DNA of 64,000 bases, taken from assembly GCF_900114995.1 (NCBI RefSeq), contig NZ_FOUX01000001.1:1054001-1118000 (forward strand), written 5' to 3'. Positions within the stretch are counted from its first letter, which is position 1, and the number at the start of each line of letters is the position of its first letter. Made by a program: the position numbers and the translations under genes. Positions 53,058-62,236 of the stretch are shown in pieces. The notes under the pieces were generated by a model. It was not told the origin of the DNA. It saw only the letters and a program-made list of their open reading frames with translations, and made no database searches. Source of the stretch: Chitinophaga sp. YR627. GTDB lineage: Bacteria; Bacteroidota; Bacteroidia; Chitinophagales; Chitinophagaceae.

Positions 53058-53618
53058 CTACCAGATGAAGAATAGTGTGAGTTTTGAGCGGAGGATCTTC
53101 AGTGCTCTGTTGATCTGGGTGTTAACGGTCCCTTCTGTTACCCGGGTAGCCTGGGCTATTTGTCTGCGGGAGAGATTGGCTTTTCTGCTTAAGTCGAATA
53201 TTTCCTTCATCTTCGGTGGAAAGCAGGCTACAGCATCTTCTATGCGGCGTTTCAAATCGCGTTCAAGCACCAGTTCATCGGTAGCATACTCGCCTTTCTC
53301 GTAGAACTCTCTGATAGAATTGATATACTTCTGCCGATGCTGGTCTTTGTCAAACTGATTGAGGATACTATTTTTTACTGATTTATAGAGATAGGATTGA
53401 AGGGATGTATTGATCTTTATTGCTTCGCGGTTAGTGAGTAAATTAGCAAATACATCAGATACAGTGTCTTCAGCCAGATCATCATCTCCCAACATCTTTT
53501 TTGCATAGTTGAGCAGTAATTCTCTGTACCGTATATAGACCTCCTTTACGGCAGCCTTGTCTGCATTTGGCAGTCGGTCAGCAAGTTCTGCATCTGTAAG
53601 AGACGCTACAATACCCAT
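53058..53618 (-). CDS. ECF RNA polymerase sigma factor (FecI-like)
   Basis: 186 residues with sigma region 2 (YIRYRELLLNYAKKMLGDDD, AEDTVSDVFANLL) and region 4 (ACFPPKMKEIFDLSRKANLS, RQIAQATRVTEGTVNTQINR). It is the Bacteroidota sigma-70-like subtype that partners with FecR and a SusC having an STN domain, both encoded directly downstream on the same strand. The 302-base divergent gap to the GH43-like gene (53619-53920) is AT-rich; a 65-codon ORF in it (53664-53861) is not convincing. Confidence 0.95.
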   Translation of the reverse strand: MGIVASLTDAELADRLPNADKAAVKEVYIRYRELLLNYAKKMLGDDDLAEDTVSDVFANLLTNREAIKINTSLQSYLYKSVKNSILNQFDKDQHRQKYINSIREFYEKGEYATDELVLERDLKRRIEDAVACFPPKMKEIFDLSRKANLSRRQIAQATRVTEGTVNTQINRALKILRSKLTLFFIW

Positions 53619-53920
53619 AGTTTACTATTAGCCAGTTTAATAATTACCATAGGGATAAATTAATTGATTACAATAATGTCAGGTGGAAACACTACTATAA
53701 TGAGCATATTAATGCAGTATCTGATGTACCGTTTTATTCATATGATTAGTAAAACGAAGGGAATATTTGCGGTAAATGTAATTTATCTGAGATCGTTTTT
53801 TGTTAATGGCAGGTTAATGAAATCTATTTTCACAGATCCTCCATTTTTACCGATCCAATAAAATCTGAAAAAATTATTTAAATAGTCACTATGTTTAGTG
53901 ACCCGAACAAACCCATAAAA

Positions 53921-55912
53921 ATGCAGTTTCGTTATTTCACGACGGTCATTGCCGTTCTGCTGCTTGCGGTAAAAGGTCTATCCGCACAGCATATTCCACG
54001 TATGTATTTCACTGATACATCCTCAGGTAAACCTATTGCCAAAGATCCGAAGGTGATACATTTCAAAGATGCCTACTGGATGTACTATTCGATTCCCGGA
54101 AAAGCTGGCGCCGGTTGGCATATTGGTATCGCCCGGAGTACCAATCTCACGGACTGGCAAAAGGCCGGTGAGCTGAACGGTACGGAGGCATATGAGAAAA
54201 ATGGGCTGTGTGCGCCGGGTGCGTTGGTCCGTAATGACACCGTACATCTTTTTTATCAGACCTACGGCAATGGTCCTAAAGATGCTATCTGTCACGCTTA
54301 CTCCACTGACGGGATCCATTTTCAGAAAGATGCCAGTAACCCTATATTCCACCCTTCTGGTGACTGGAATAATGGTCGTGCGATAGACGCGGAAGTCGCC
54401 TTTTATAAAGGACAGTATTTTCTCTATTTTGCTACGCGTGATCCGAAAGGAGAAGTACAGATGCAGGGTGTGGCAACTGCCCCTGGCGGTACGGATTTCT
54501 CACGGGAACACTGGACACAGGCCAGTGATGCTTCCATATTAAAGCCCGAATTACCATGGGAAGGTAAATGTATTGAAGCCGCTTCTGTGATTGAAAAAGA
54601 AGGTAAGTTATATATGTTTTATGCGGGGAGTTATAATAACGTACCGCAGCAGATCGGACTGGCAGAAAGTACAGATGGTATCCACTGGACGCGCACTGCA
54701 TCCGTTCCCTTTCTGGCAAATGGTGCCGCTGGTGAGTGGAATCATAGCGAGTCTGGTCACCCGGACATTTTCAAAACAAAAGACGGAAAATACTACCTGT
54801 TTTTTCAGGGTAATAATACCGGTGATGGACAATCCTGGTATCTGTCCAACCTGGAACTGAACTGGCGTCAGGGATTACCTGTCATCGCTGCGCAGGGTAA
54901 TGCTGCACAGTCGTTTAAGATTGAAAAAGGGAAAGACGTATGGTTGCTAACCTACTTCCGCCAGCGTTACCCCACCCGCATAGAAATCGATGCACAGGGA
55001 AAGACGATAGAAGTGCCATTGCCCAACCCGATGTTACTGGAGAAAATGCATATGGCTTTGTCCAATGATGGCCGTCACTGGACGCCTTTAAATGATAATA
55101 AGCCTGTCTGGGATCAGCATGTGCGTGACCCTTATGTGCGCCGCGGACCAGATGGTTTATGGCGGATCTTATCGACAGGCGGCGGTGGTAAGGACCGCCA
55201 GAAGGTAGGACCCAGTTGTCTTTACCTTACTTCACCGGATCTGATTCACTGGAAAGTAGAAGGCACATTACCTTTGATGAAAGACGTGCGTAGTGATTCC
55301 GGTGCTATACTGGCACGGAATATATGGGCGCCTGAATGGTTTTATGATAAAAAGGCCAGAACATATATCCTGATCTGGTCATCCTCATATGAAGATGCAG
55401 GCTGGAAGAACAGCCGTCTGTGGTATTGTACAACCCGTGACTGGAAGACTTTCTCGCCCGCCAAAGTGTTTTTCGAACCACCTTATTCAGTAATAGATGG
55501 CACTTTACTGGAACATCAGGGGAAGTATTATCTGTTTCATAAAGAAGAAGAATTTGGTGCTAAAACCGGTGAAAGAAGAGCGATCCGGGTGGCCGTCGCT
55601 TCAAATGTATACGGTCCCTATAAGATCATTGAAGGCGATTTAAATAAAGGTCAGATCGTGCCGGTTATTACAGAAGGACCTACAGCAATAAAAGACCCGC
55701 ATCAGAAAGGCTGGTTGTTGTTATATGATTACTGTATGACAGACCGCTTTGGCGCTTCTTATTCCCCTGATCTCTATCACTGGACGGTAGAACAGGATGT
55801 AGCATTCCCGGATGCAGCACGTCATGGTTGCGTGTCGGTTATAAAGCCGGATGAAGCGAAGGCATTGATTGAGGCATTTGGGATAGCCGCTCCCTCACCA
55901 TCCCAACCGTGA
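53921..55912 (+). CDS. Secreted tandem five-bladed beta-propeller glycosidase-like protein (GH43-type)
   Basis: 663 residues from ATG 53921, which begins the signal peptide (MQFRYFTTVIAVLLLAVKGL, cut after SAQ); the ATG at 53891 would place 10 polar residues in front. Two propeller domains of the GH43/GH32-like clan follow: ~25-330 (KDPKVIHFKDAYWMYYSIPG, IDAEVAFYKGQYFLYFATRD) and ~375-650 (VRDPYVRRGPDGLWRIL, WAPEWFYDKKARTYILIWSS, VIDGTLLEHQGKYYLFHKEE). The second has the Asp-start, WAPE and IDGTL...Glu features of GH43; the first is more divergent. Substrate is likely an arabino- or fructo-type glycan but cannot be named. Not part of a SusCD set. Confidence 0.85.
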   Translation: MQFRYFTTVIAVLLLAVKGLSAQHIPRMYFTDTSSGKPIAKDPKVIHFKDAYWMYYSIPGKAGAGWHIGIARSTNLTDWQKAGELNGTEAYEKNGLCAPGALVRNDTVHLFYQTYGNGPKDAICHAYSTDGIHFQKDASNPIFHPSGDWNNGRAIDAEVAFYKGQYFLYFATRDPKGEVQMQGVATAPGGTDFSREHWTQASDASILKPELPWEGKCIEAASVIEKEGKLYMFYAGSYNNVPQQIGLAESTDGIHWTRTASVPFLANGAAGEWNHSESGHPDIFKTKDGKYYLFFQGNNTGDGQSWYLSNLELNWRQGLPVIAAQGNAAQSFKIEKGKDVWLLTYFRQRYPTRIEIDAQGKTIEVPLPNPMLLEKMHMALSNDGRHWTPLNDNKPVWDQHVRDPYVRRGPDGLWRILSTGGGGKDRQKVGPSCLYLTSPDLIHWKVEGTLPLMKDVRSDSGAILARNIWAPEWFYDKKARTYILIWSSSYEDAGWKNSRLWYCTTRDWKTFSPAKVFFEPPYSVIDGTLLEHQGKYYLFHKEEEFGAKTGERRAIRVAVASNVYGPYKIIEGDLNKGQIVPVITEGPTAIKDPHQKGWLLLYDYCMTDRFGASYSPDLYHWTVEQDVAFPDAARHGCVSVIKPDEAKALIEAFGIAAPSPSQP

Positions 55913-55944
55913 TATTTATCACATTCCTTATTTGATAAATGTCA

Positions 55945-55976
55945 TTGGGGCCAGGCATGCCACCGACTTAATTTTG
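55945..55976 (+). promoter_or_regulatory. Bacteroidota-type promoter for the SDR gene at 55997
   Basis: TTG at 55945-55947 and TAATTTTG at 55969-55976, spacer 21 bases, 20 bases before the ATG. Confidence 0.55.
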
Positions 55977-55996
55977 CTATACAAAAACAAATAATC

Positions 55997-56764
55997 ATGA
56001 AACTAAAGAATAAGGTAGCAGTCATCACGGGAGGAAATAGTGGTATAGGATTTGGCATTGCGGAAGCATTCAGGAACGAAGGCGCATTGGGCGCTATCGT
56101 GGGTAGAAACCAGGAAACCCTCGATCGTTCGGTAACAGCGTTAGGTGACAATTTCATTGGTATCAATGCGGACGTTACAAAGTTTGAAGATCTGGAACGT
56201 ATATTTAAAAATACGGCCGAAAAGTTTGGTCTGATAGATACTATCGTAGTAAATGCCGGCGGTGCTGTAGATGGTGCGCAAATGGCATCTATCGCTGTTA
56301 CGACGGAGTCGGACTATGACCATTATATGAACCTGAATTTAAAGAGCGTTTATTTCACTATCCAGAAGGCATTGCCTTATCTGAAGGACGGCGCTTCTAT
56401 TGTATTGATCGGTTCAATAGCTGGACACAGGGCGTTCCCTGGTCAGTCGGTATATGCAGCTGCCAAGGCAGCGGTCATTTCTTTCGCCCGTGGCTTTTCG
56501 CTTGATCTGCTGGACAGAAAGATCAGGGTCAATGTATTGTCTCCTGGCACGATAGATACACCTGTGTTTGGTAAATTCCTGGCCCCTGAACATATTGACC
56601 ATGTCAAAAACCTATGGGTGGATATCATCCCGGCTGGCAGGATCGGACAACCTTCCGATATCGGAAACGCGGCCGTATTCCTGGCCTCAGATGAGTCCTC
56701 TTTTGTAGTAGGCACTGAGATCATATCCGATGGCGGTGCATTGAGTATGACCATCCTCAAATAA
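55997..56764 (+). CDS. SDR family oxidoreductase
   Basis: 255-residue classical SDR: cofactor motif TGGNSGIGFGIAEAF, VNAGGAVDG, catalytic Ser in VLIGSIAGHRAF, Tyr-x-x-x-Lys in YAAAKAAVIS, and C-terminal SSFVVGTEIISDGGAL. Own promoter upstream and own terminator downstream (56785-56815), so a single-gene unit; the next gene, a Crp/Fnr regulator, is on the same strand. Substrate unknown. Confidence 0.93.
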   Translation: MKLKNKVAVITGGNSGIGFGIAEAFRNEGALGAIVGRNQETLDRSVTALGDNFIGINADVTKFEDLERIFKNTAEKFGLIDTIVVNAGGAVDGAQMASIAVTTESDYDHYMNLNLKSVYFTIQKALPYLKDGASIVLIGSIAGHRAFPGQSVYAAAKAAVISFARGFSLDLLDRKIRVNVLSPGTIDTPVFGKFLAPEHIDHVKNLWVDIIPAGRIGQPSDIGNAAVFLASDESSFVVGTEIISDGGALSMTILK

Positions 56765-56784
56765 TACAAAATAACATAGGTATA

Positions 56785-56815
56785 GAAGCCCCGTTAACAG
56801 CGGGGTTTCTTTATT
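56785..56815 (+). terminator. Rho-independent terminator after the SDR gene
   Basis: GAAGCCCCG/CGGGGTTTC stem (56785-56793 with 56801-56809, one G-T pair), loop TTAACAG, then TTTATT. Confidence 0.88.
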
Positions 56816-56913
56816 GTACGCATCATTTGAAGCATATTTTCCAGCGCCGGGAAATTGCCGGTATTGCATTTTAACGTGATTATTCAGTTATTTTGCGATA
56901 AATATGCTGGTAA

Positions 56914-57498
56914 ATGTTTGAGGTCTTCGAACGATATTTAAAAGAAAGGTCTGCGCTTACAGATAAGGAAATAGAACTGATACGTGCCGTTACAATACCG
57001 AAGCGGCTTCGTAAGAAACAATACCTGTTACAGGAAGGCGATATATCTCATTATAATGCCTTCGTTGTAAAAGGATGCCTGCGTCTGTACCATGTGGGAG
57101 ACAATGGCTTCGAACACATCCTGCGGTTTGCCATAGAGACCTGGTGGATGAGCGATTATGAGAGTTACAATTGCGGTAGCCAGTCAAAGAATAATATCGA
57201 TGCCCTGGAAGACAGTGAGTTATTATTGATTGATAAGAAAGATTTTGATGCACTGGTAGAAACAGTGGCCAACTTCAGAATTTTAAAGGACAAACTGGAA
57301 GCCAAAAGTTATAACGCAAGTCAGGCACGTATACTGAGCAACATCAGTGATACAGCTGAAAAGCGCTATGAGAATTTCATTAAAACCTATCCTGATATTT
57401 ATAACCGCGTACCATTGCATATGGTAGCTTCTTATCTCGGCCTGACAAGGGAAACTTTAAGCCGTATCAGGAGCCAGTATACCAAAACAGAGAAGTAG
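56914..57498 (+). CDS. Crp/Fnr family transcriptional regulator
   Basis: 194 residues. Sensor beta roll (KRLRKKQYLLQEGDISHYNA, FVVKGCLRLYHVGDNGFEHI), dimer helix and HTH (RVPLHMVASYLGLTRETLSR). The recognition helix has the TRETLSRIR form common in this family, unlike the TPEFFN/TPQFFN form of the two paralogs near 4-6 kb, so it should bind a different site, and no AAGRTAYCTT palindrome is present upstream. Convergent with the Coa1-like gene (9-base gap). Possible target: the SDR just upstream (inference). Confidence 0.92.
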   Translation: MFEVFERYLKERSALTDKEIELIRAVTIPKRLRKKQYLLQEGDISHYNAFVVKGCLRLYHVGDNGFEHILRFAIETWWMSDYESYNCGSQSKNNIDALEDSELLLIDKKDFDALVETVANFRILKDKLEAKSYNASQARILSNISDTAEKRYENFIKTYPDIYNRVPLHMVASYLGLTRETLSRIRSQYTKTEK

Positions 57499-57507
57499 TA
57501 TGACTGT

Positions 57508-58041
57508 TTATTGTTCTCTAACGACTATCTGCCAGTCAGAACCAGTTTCTTTCCCCATTAATAAGTTTAGATCAATATATTTATCTCTCCCTTTGACAAC
57601 AAAGTGAAGGTCTGCCTGCCCCGTAGTGCCTGCCGAATTACTTCGCGAAGAGATAGCGCCATATGGTAACAGGAAAATATCATTTACAGGGCCTGTTTGC
57701 TGTTCTATACCAGGATTCGTCATGATATAGCTTTTCGCATTTTCATAGAATTCAGTATGGGGTATAACGAAAAAAAGAACCGCTTTAGTTACAAGCACTA
57801 ATGACTGAACAGCTATACCAATCTTTTCTCCTATTGTCTTGCCATTTCTGGTTTTCTCCAGTTTTATCCTATCCAGGAGAAATAATATAAGTGTTACAAA
57901 GAAAAGTACCCAGCCAATGGATTTGCTTTCCCAAAAGAAGTATACTCCCAGAAACCGGCAGGAATAGCCGTAGATTAAAAATACTGCTGTAGTAATCATG
58001 AGGATCCTGGTTGGCCAGGATAAGAAATGCAAATGTTTCAT
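57508..58041 (-). CDS. Coa1/Tim21-like membrane protein
   Basis: 177 residues. Three N-terminal hydrophobic helices (about 12-30, 36-55 and 74-95) are followed by a soluble ~75-residue domain: YENAKSYIMTNPGIEQQTGP, then NDIFLLPYGAISS, GTTGQADLHFVVKGRDKYID and a closing SDWQIVVRE. This order matches the cytochrome oxidase assembly factor 1 (Coa1/Tim21-like) domain found in many bacterial membrane proteins of unknown role. Single gene, convergent with a Crp/Fnr gene. Family call is by pattern only. Confidence 0.6.
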   Translation of the reverse strand: MKHLHFLSWPTRILMITTAVFLIYGYSCRFLGVYFFWESKSIGWVLFFVTLILFLLDRIKLEKTRNGKTIGEKIGIAVQSLVLVTKAVLFFVIPHTEFYENAKSYIMTNPGIEQQTGPVNDIFLLPYGAISSRSNSAGTTGQADLHFVVKGRDKYIDLNLLMGKETGSDWQIVVREQ

Positions 58042-58222
58042 GGGTATAGGTAAATGACAAATTGGTATATATCTACAAATATAATAAAATTACAATGCCT
58101 ATTTCTCCATTACCCATACATTTTGTAAATTAGTGTTACTAAAGAAAGTAAATACTTATACCCCGGTATTTACCACGTTGCCTGGAGCTTAGGATATCAT
58201 TCAGTAATTAAATAGGCTGCTG

Positions 58223-59959
58223 ATGAAACACCACCACTTTGTAGCACTCATTTCTCTTCTATGCTGCTTTGCATGCAAAAATAACGTCAGGACAAAGACA
58301 CCCACTACCCCAGGTAGGGATGCAGCTGCTATTGCCTGTTATACCTCCAGGATAACAGATAAGGATTGGTATACTGCCGGCACTAAAGCGCCGGTCTTTA
58401 AGGGCCTTAAGGGGATTGATTTTGTGATATCTACGACCAGTAAAGAAGCACAGGCCTATTTCAACCAGGGCATGATGCTGGCTTATGGGTTCAATCATGC
58501 GGAAGCCGCCCGTTCGTTTTATGAAGCGACCCGCCTGGATTCCTCCTGTGCCATGGCTTACTGGGGATATGCCTATGTATTGGGTCCTAACTACAATGCG
58601 GGCATGGAAGAAGATAATTTTACACGTGCCTATGCCGCAACGGTAAAAGCGCAGTCGCTTGCTGCAAAATGTACACAAAAGGAAATCGCACTCATTAATG
58701 CGCTCACATCCCGGTACGTACAACAAGCGCCTGCCGACCGCAAGCCCCTGGATATCGCCTATGCGGCAGCAATGAAAAAAGTATATGCGCAATACCCGAC
58801 AGATCCGGATATAGGAGCGTTGTATGCCGAATCATTGATGGATATCCATCCCTGGGACCTATATGATAAGAAAACAAAAAAGCCTCATTCCTGGACGCAG
58901 GAGTTAGTGTCTGTACTGGAACGCCTGATGAAAGTCAATCCTCTTCATCCCGGGGCACATCACTTTTACATTCATGCACTGGAAGCGTCTGCCATACCTG
59001 AGAAAGCAATGGCAAGCGCCCGCTTACTGGATACCTTAGTGCCAGGTGCAGGGCACCTGCTGCATATGTCCTCACATATTTACATTAATACCGGTGACTA
59101 TCACCTGGGTTCAATATCAAATATAAATGCGGTGGGAGCAGATAGCACTTATACTACTGCCTGTCATGCACAGGGAGCGTATCCACTGGCTTATTATCCG
59201 CATAATTATCATTTCCTGGCTGCAACGGCTACACTGGAAGGCCATTCAAAATTGGCGTGGATGGCCGCCAGCAAGTTGCAACAACATACAGCCGCTGATA
59301 TCATGCGACTGCCAGGTTGGGGTACTTTACAGCATTATTATACCATACCTTATTACATCGCCGTGAAGTTCGGCATGTGGGACACCATTCTATCGATCCC
59401 CGCGCCGGCAAAAGACCTCGTATATCCACGGGCTATCTGGCACTATGCCAGGGGAATGGCTTTTCTGGGGAGAAATAATGTACAGGATGCACAGAAAGAA
59501 GCAGCGCTGCTGGACACGCTGGCAACAGACACCACGCTGCGACAGCTGACGATCTGGAACATTAATACGACGGCAGACCTGGTACAGATTGCCGCCAAAG
59601 TATTATCCGCAGGAATAGCCGCCAGACAACAGCAACACGATAAAGCAATTTCCTTATTGAAGGCCGCTGTTGCCCGCGAAGATAATCTCAACTATAATGA
59701 ACCCCCGGACTGGTTTTTCTCCGTCAGACACCAACTGGGAGCCGTATTACTCAAAGCTGCAAAATATAATGAGGCAGAACAGGTCTACCGGGAAGACCTG
59801 CAAACCTGGAAGAAAAACGGTTGGGCATTGATCGGACTGTATCGCTCATTAATTGCGCAACAGAGAAAAGAAGAAGCGCAGGAGATCAGGTCCGCATTTG
59901 AAGAAGCCTGGCAATATGCAGATATAAGGATTACATCCTCTTCCAATGTCATCGACTGA
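58223..59959 (+). CDS. TPR lipoprotein with His-rich motifs
   Basis: 578 residues. Signal peptide and lipobox CFAC (Cys at about residue 18), so attached to a membrane facing the periplasm or surface. Several TPR pairs are visible (QAYFNQGMMLAYGFNHAEAA, AVLLKAAKYNEAEQVYREDL). Between them is a recurring set of conserved His: NPLHPGAHHFYIHALEAS, HLLHMSSHIYINTGDYHLG and YPHNYHFLAA. Proteins of this layout are widespread and uncharacterised; the His clusters could bind metal or heme, which is only a guess. Stand-alone gene with 181 bases of AT-rich sequence upstream. Confidence 0.8.
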   Translation: MKHHHFVALISLLCCFACKNNVRTKTPTTPGRDAAAIACYTSRITDKDWYTAGTKAPVFKGLKGIDFVISTTSKEAQAYFNQGMMLAYGFNHAEAARSFYEATRLDSSCAMAYWGYAYVLGPNYNAGMEEDNFTRAYAATVKAQSLAAKCTQKEIALINALTSRYVQQAPADRKPLDIAYAAAMKKVYAQYPTDPDIGALYAESLMDIHPWDLYDKKTKKPHSWTQELVSVLERLMKVNPLHPGAHHFYIHALEASAIPEKAMASARLLDTLVPGAGHLLHMSSHIYINTGDYHLGSISNINAVGADSTYTTACHAQGAYPLAYYPHNYHFLAATATLEGHSKLAWMAASKLQQHTAADIMRLPGWGTLQHYYTIPYYIAVKFGMWDTILSIPAPAKDLVYPRAIWHYARGMAFLGRNNVQDAQKEAALLDTLATDTTLRQLTIWNINTTADLVQIAAKVLSAGIAARQQQHDKAISLLKAAVAREDNLNYNEPPDWFFSVRHQLGAVLLKAAKYNEAEQVYREDLQTWKKNGWALIGLYRSLIAQQRKEEAQEIRSAFEEAWQYADIRITSSSNVID

Positions 59960-60051
59960 CAGGGTTCCGTTAAATGTATAAGTCTTTAGTTGAAATGTAT
60001 TAGCTCCAGCAGCGTTACCAGCTGATCTTTGCTATATAAAATCAAACAGTA

Positions 60052-60867
60052 ATGGCAAAGACAGTATTCATCACAGGGGCATCTTCCGGTTTTGGTAAGG
60101 CATCGGCAAAACTATTTCATCAGCATGGCTGGAACGTCATCGCAACGATGCGTTCTCCTGAAAAGGAAACAGCGCTCCGGCAACTGGAAAATGTACTTGT
60201 TACCAGACTGGATGTGCAGGACGCTACATCCATTCAAAACGCGATCAACGCCGGTATAGAAAGATTTCAGACGATCGATGTATTGATCAATAGCGCCGGT
60301 TACGGACTAATGGGTGTTTTTGAATCTGCCCGTAGTGAACAGATCAAAAGCCTTTTTGACGTGAATGTTTTTGGATTGATGGAAGTGACCAGACAGGTAC
60401 TACCTTATCTGAGAGCAGTTGGAAGTGCTACAATTATCAATCTATCCTCTATGGGTGGAGCAGTCGGTATGCCATTCGGGAGTCTGTATATCAGTTCTAA
60501 GTTTGCCGTAGAAGGTTTTTCAGAAGCACTTTCTCATGAACTGGCCAGCCTGAACATCCGCGTGAAAATAATTGAACCCGGTAGTATCGCCACTAATTTC
60601 AGGGAAAATGCCCGGATGATCGATAATAAGATCCCGGTATATGATCCCATTATGGCATCTTCTTTCCCCCGTTATCATCAGCTGACGGAGCACCTGGAAA
60701 AATCATCAGAGGAAGATGTAGCGAAGACTATTTATCAGGCCGCCACAGATGAAACAAATCATTTGCGCTATATCGTTGGCGCCGATGCACACTTCTTTAT
60801 CGATAAGAGATACGCCATGAGCGCACAGGCATTTACAGATCAGATGCGTCACTATTTTATTGGTTAA
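60052..60867 (+). CDS. SDR family oxidoreductase
   Basis: 271-residue classical SDR: TGASSGFGKASAKL at residues 7-20, NSAGYGLMG, catalytic Ser in INLSSMGGAVG and Tyr-x-x-x-Lys in YISSKFAVEG. The C-terminal extension (HFFIDKRYAMSAQAFTDQM) is typical of the 17-beta-HSD-like group. The AraC gene starts 19 bases after its stop, so the two form an operon and the AraC protein likely controls it. Confidence 0.93.
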   Translation: MAKTVFITGASSGFGKASAKLFHQHGWNVIATMRSPEKETALRQLENVLVTRLDVQDATSIQNAINAGIERFQTIDVLINSAGYGLMGVFESARSEQIKSLFDVNVFGLMEVTRQVLPYLRAVGSATIINLSSMGGAVGMPFGSLYISSKFAVEGFSEALSHELASLNIRVKIIEPGSIATNFRENARMIDNKIPVYDPIMASSFPRYHQLTEHLEKSSEEDVAKTIYQAATDETNHLRYIVGADAHFFIDKRYAMSAQAFTDQMRHYFIG

Positions 60868-60886
60868 ATAAGGTTTACCTTTACTT

Positions 60887-61801
60887 ATGCAGCAACATAT
60901 TGTTGATATACATTCGATCAGTGAATTGCATGCGTTCTACGGTCATGCTACACCAAAGCATCCGTTAATTTCAATTATCGATCTGAACAATATTGACAGA
61001 GCCAGATTGCCGGAGAATATATTTGGTACTTCCTACCGGATGGCATTCTATGCTGTGTTCTGTAAAAAATATAACGGCACATTGAAATACGGGCAATCGT
61101 ATTATGATTTCAATGAAGGATCATTGATGTTCATTGCGCCCCATCAGATAGTTACGCCCATCACTGAAGCAGATCATGAATCAGGATGGGCGTTCTTCTT
61201 TCACCCCGATTTAATAAATACCTCTCCGCTCGGCAGCAGGATCCATGACTTTACCTTTTTCTATTATGATGTGAATGAGGCCCTGCATATTTCTGACGAA
61301 GAAAAAGAGATACTTAATCAGTGTCTGAAGAATATAGAACGGGAATATGCACAAAATCTGGATACCCATTCGCATACACTGATTCAATCCAATATTGAAT
61401 TGTTCCTCAATTACTGCGAACGTTTCTATGGCCGGCAGTTTATCACAAGGGCCAAAAGCAGTAACGATACCGTACAACGTTTTGAACGCTTACTACAGAC
61501 GTATTTTCAGCAGGAGGAGCTGTCAGAGAAAGGTCTTCCGGATGTTAAGTATTTTGCGGCGGAACTTTGTTTGTCTCCTAACTATCTCTCCGATCTGCTG
61601 AAGAGAAACACCGGGAAAACAACCCAGGAGCATATTCACCTGCAACTGATCGATAAGGCTAAAGCGATGCTCTGGAGTACAGACAAACCCGTTAGTGGTA
61701 TCGCGTATGACCTCGGATTCGAACATGCTACCCATTTCAATAAGATCTTCAAAGCGAAAGTAGGTATGTCTCCCAGGGCATTCCGGGCATCAAATGAATA
61801 A
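60887..61801 (+). CDS. AraC family transcriptional regulator
   Basis: 304 residues. N-terminal cupin-type sensor (DFNEGSLMFIAPHQIVTPIT) and C-terminal double HTH (DVKYFAAELCLSPNYLSDLL; PVSGIAYDLGFEHATHFNKI). Co-transcribed with the SDR gene 19 bases upstream; regulators of this subgroup usually activate a neighbouring oxidoreductase. A separate small AraC-HTH protein is encoded 104 bases later. Confidence 0.92.
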   Translation: MQQHIVDIHSISELHAFYGHATPKHPLISIIDLNNIDRARLPENIFGTSYRMAFYAVFCKKYNGTLKYGQSYYDFNEGSLMFIAPHQIVTPITEADHESGWAFFFHPDLINTSPLGSRIHDFTFFYYDVNEALHISDEEKEILNQCLKNIEREYAQNLDTHSHTLIQSNIELFLNYCERFYGRQFITRAKSSNDTVQRFERLLQTYFQQEELSEKGLPDVKYFAAELCLSPNYLSDLLKRNTGKTTQEHIHLQLIDKAKAMLWSTDKPVSGIAYDLGFEHATHFNKIFKAKVGMSPRAFRASNE

Positions 61802-61905
61802 TCACAAGACGCTATATCCAAAGTATAAGGAAGACCTCCAAAGTACAGTATTTTATTACTCTATTAAATTTGTAGACTAAATACTATTACTGTTAACCTT
61901 ATCTG

Positions 61906-62232
61906 ATGCCAGTAAAGAAAACCAGCCCCGACACAATCAGGTCAATAGGAGCATACATCGCCGCACACCCCGAACGCCGTTTCACCATTGTCGAACTGAG
62001 CCTGCACTTTCATGTCAGGTCAACCGCATTAAAGGCCGCATTCAAAGCTGAATTTGGCGTAACCATTCATCAGTATCATTTGCAGGTAAGCATGCAGAAA
62101 GCCCGGCAGCATCTGGAGGCAGGTCAGCAGGTAAAGGAAACTGCGCTTCAATTTGGTTACCGGCATATCGGTAATTTCTCCCGGGCATTTAAAAAAGTAC
62201 ATAATACGCCGCCTGAGTCACATAAGCAGTGA
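61906..62232 (+). CDS. Stand-alone AraC-type HTH protein
   Basis: 108 residues containing only the AraC DNA-binding double HTH: FTIVELSLHFHVRSTALKAA and QVKETALQFGYRHIGNFSRA. There is no sensor domain; a SoxS/MarA-like size. Such single-domain proteins act by their own expression level. It has an independent start with ordinary upstream sequence, so I do not think it is a broken larger gene, though loss of an N-terminal domain is possible. Convergent with the metallophosphoesterase gene (4-base gap). Confidence 0.85.
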   Translation: MPVKKTSPDTIRSIGAYIAAHPERRFTIVELSLHFHVRSTALKAAFKAEFGVTIHQYHLQVSMQKARQHLEAGQQVKETALQFGYRHIGNFSRAFKKVHNTPPESHKQ

Positions 62233-62236
62233 GCAT

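Noticed and set aside
53664..53861. 65-codon ORF between the sigma gene and the GH43-like gene
   Set aside because: Many Met/Ile codons in AT-rich sequence, no ribosome binding or domain evidence.
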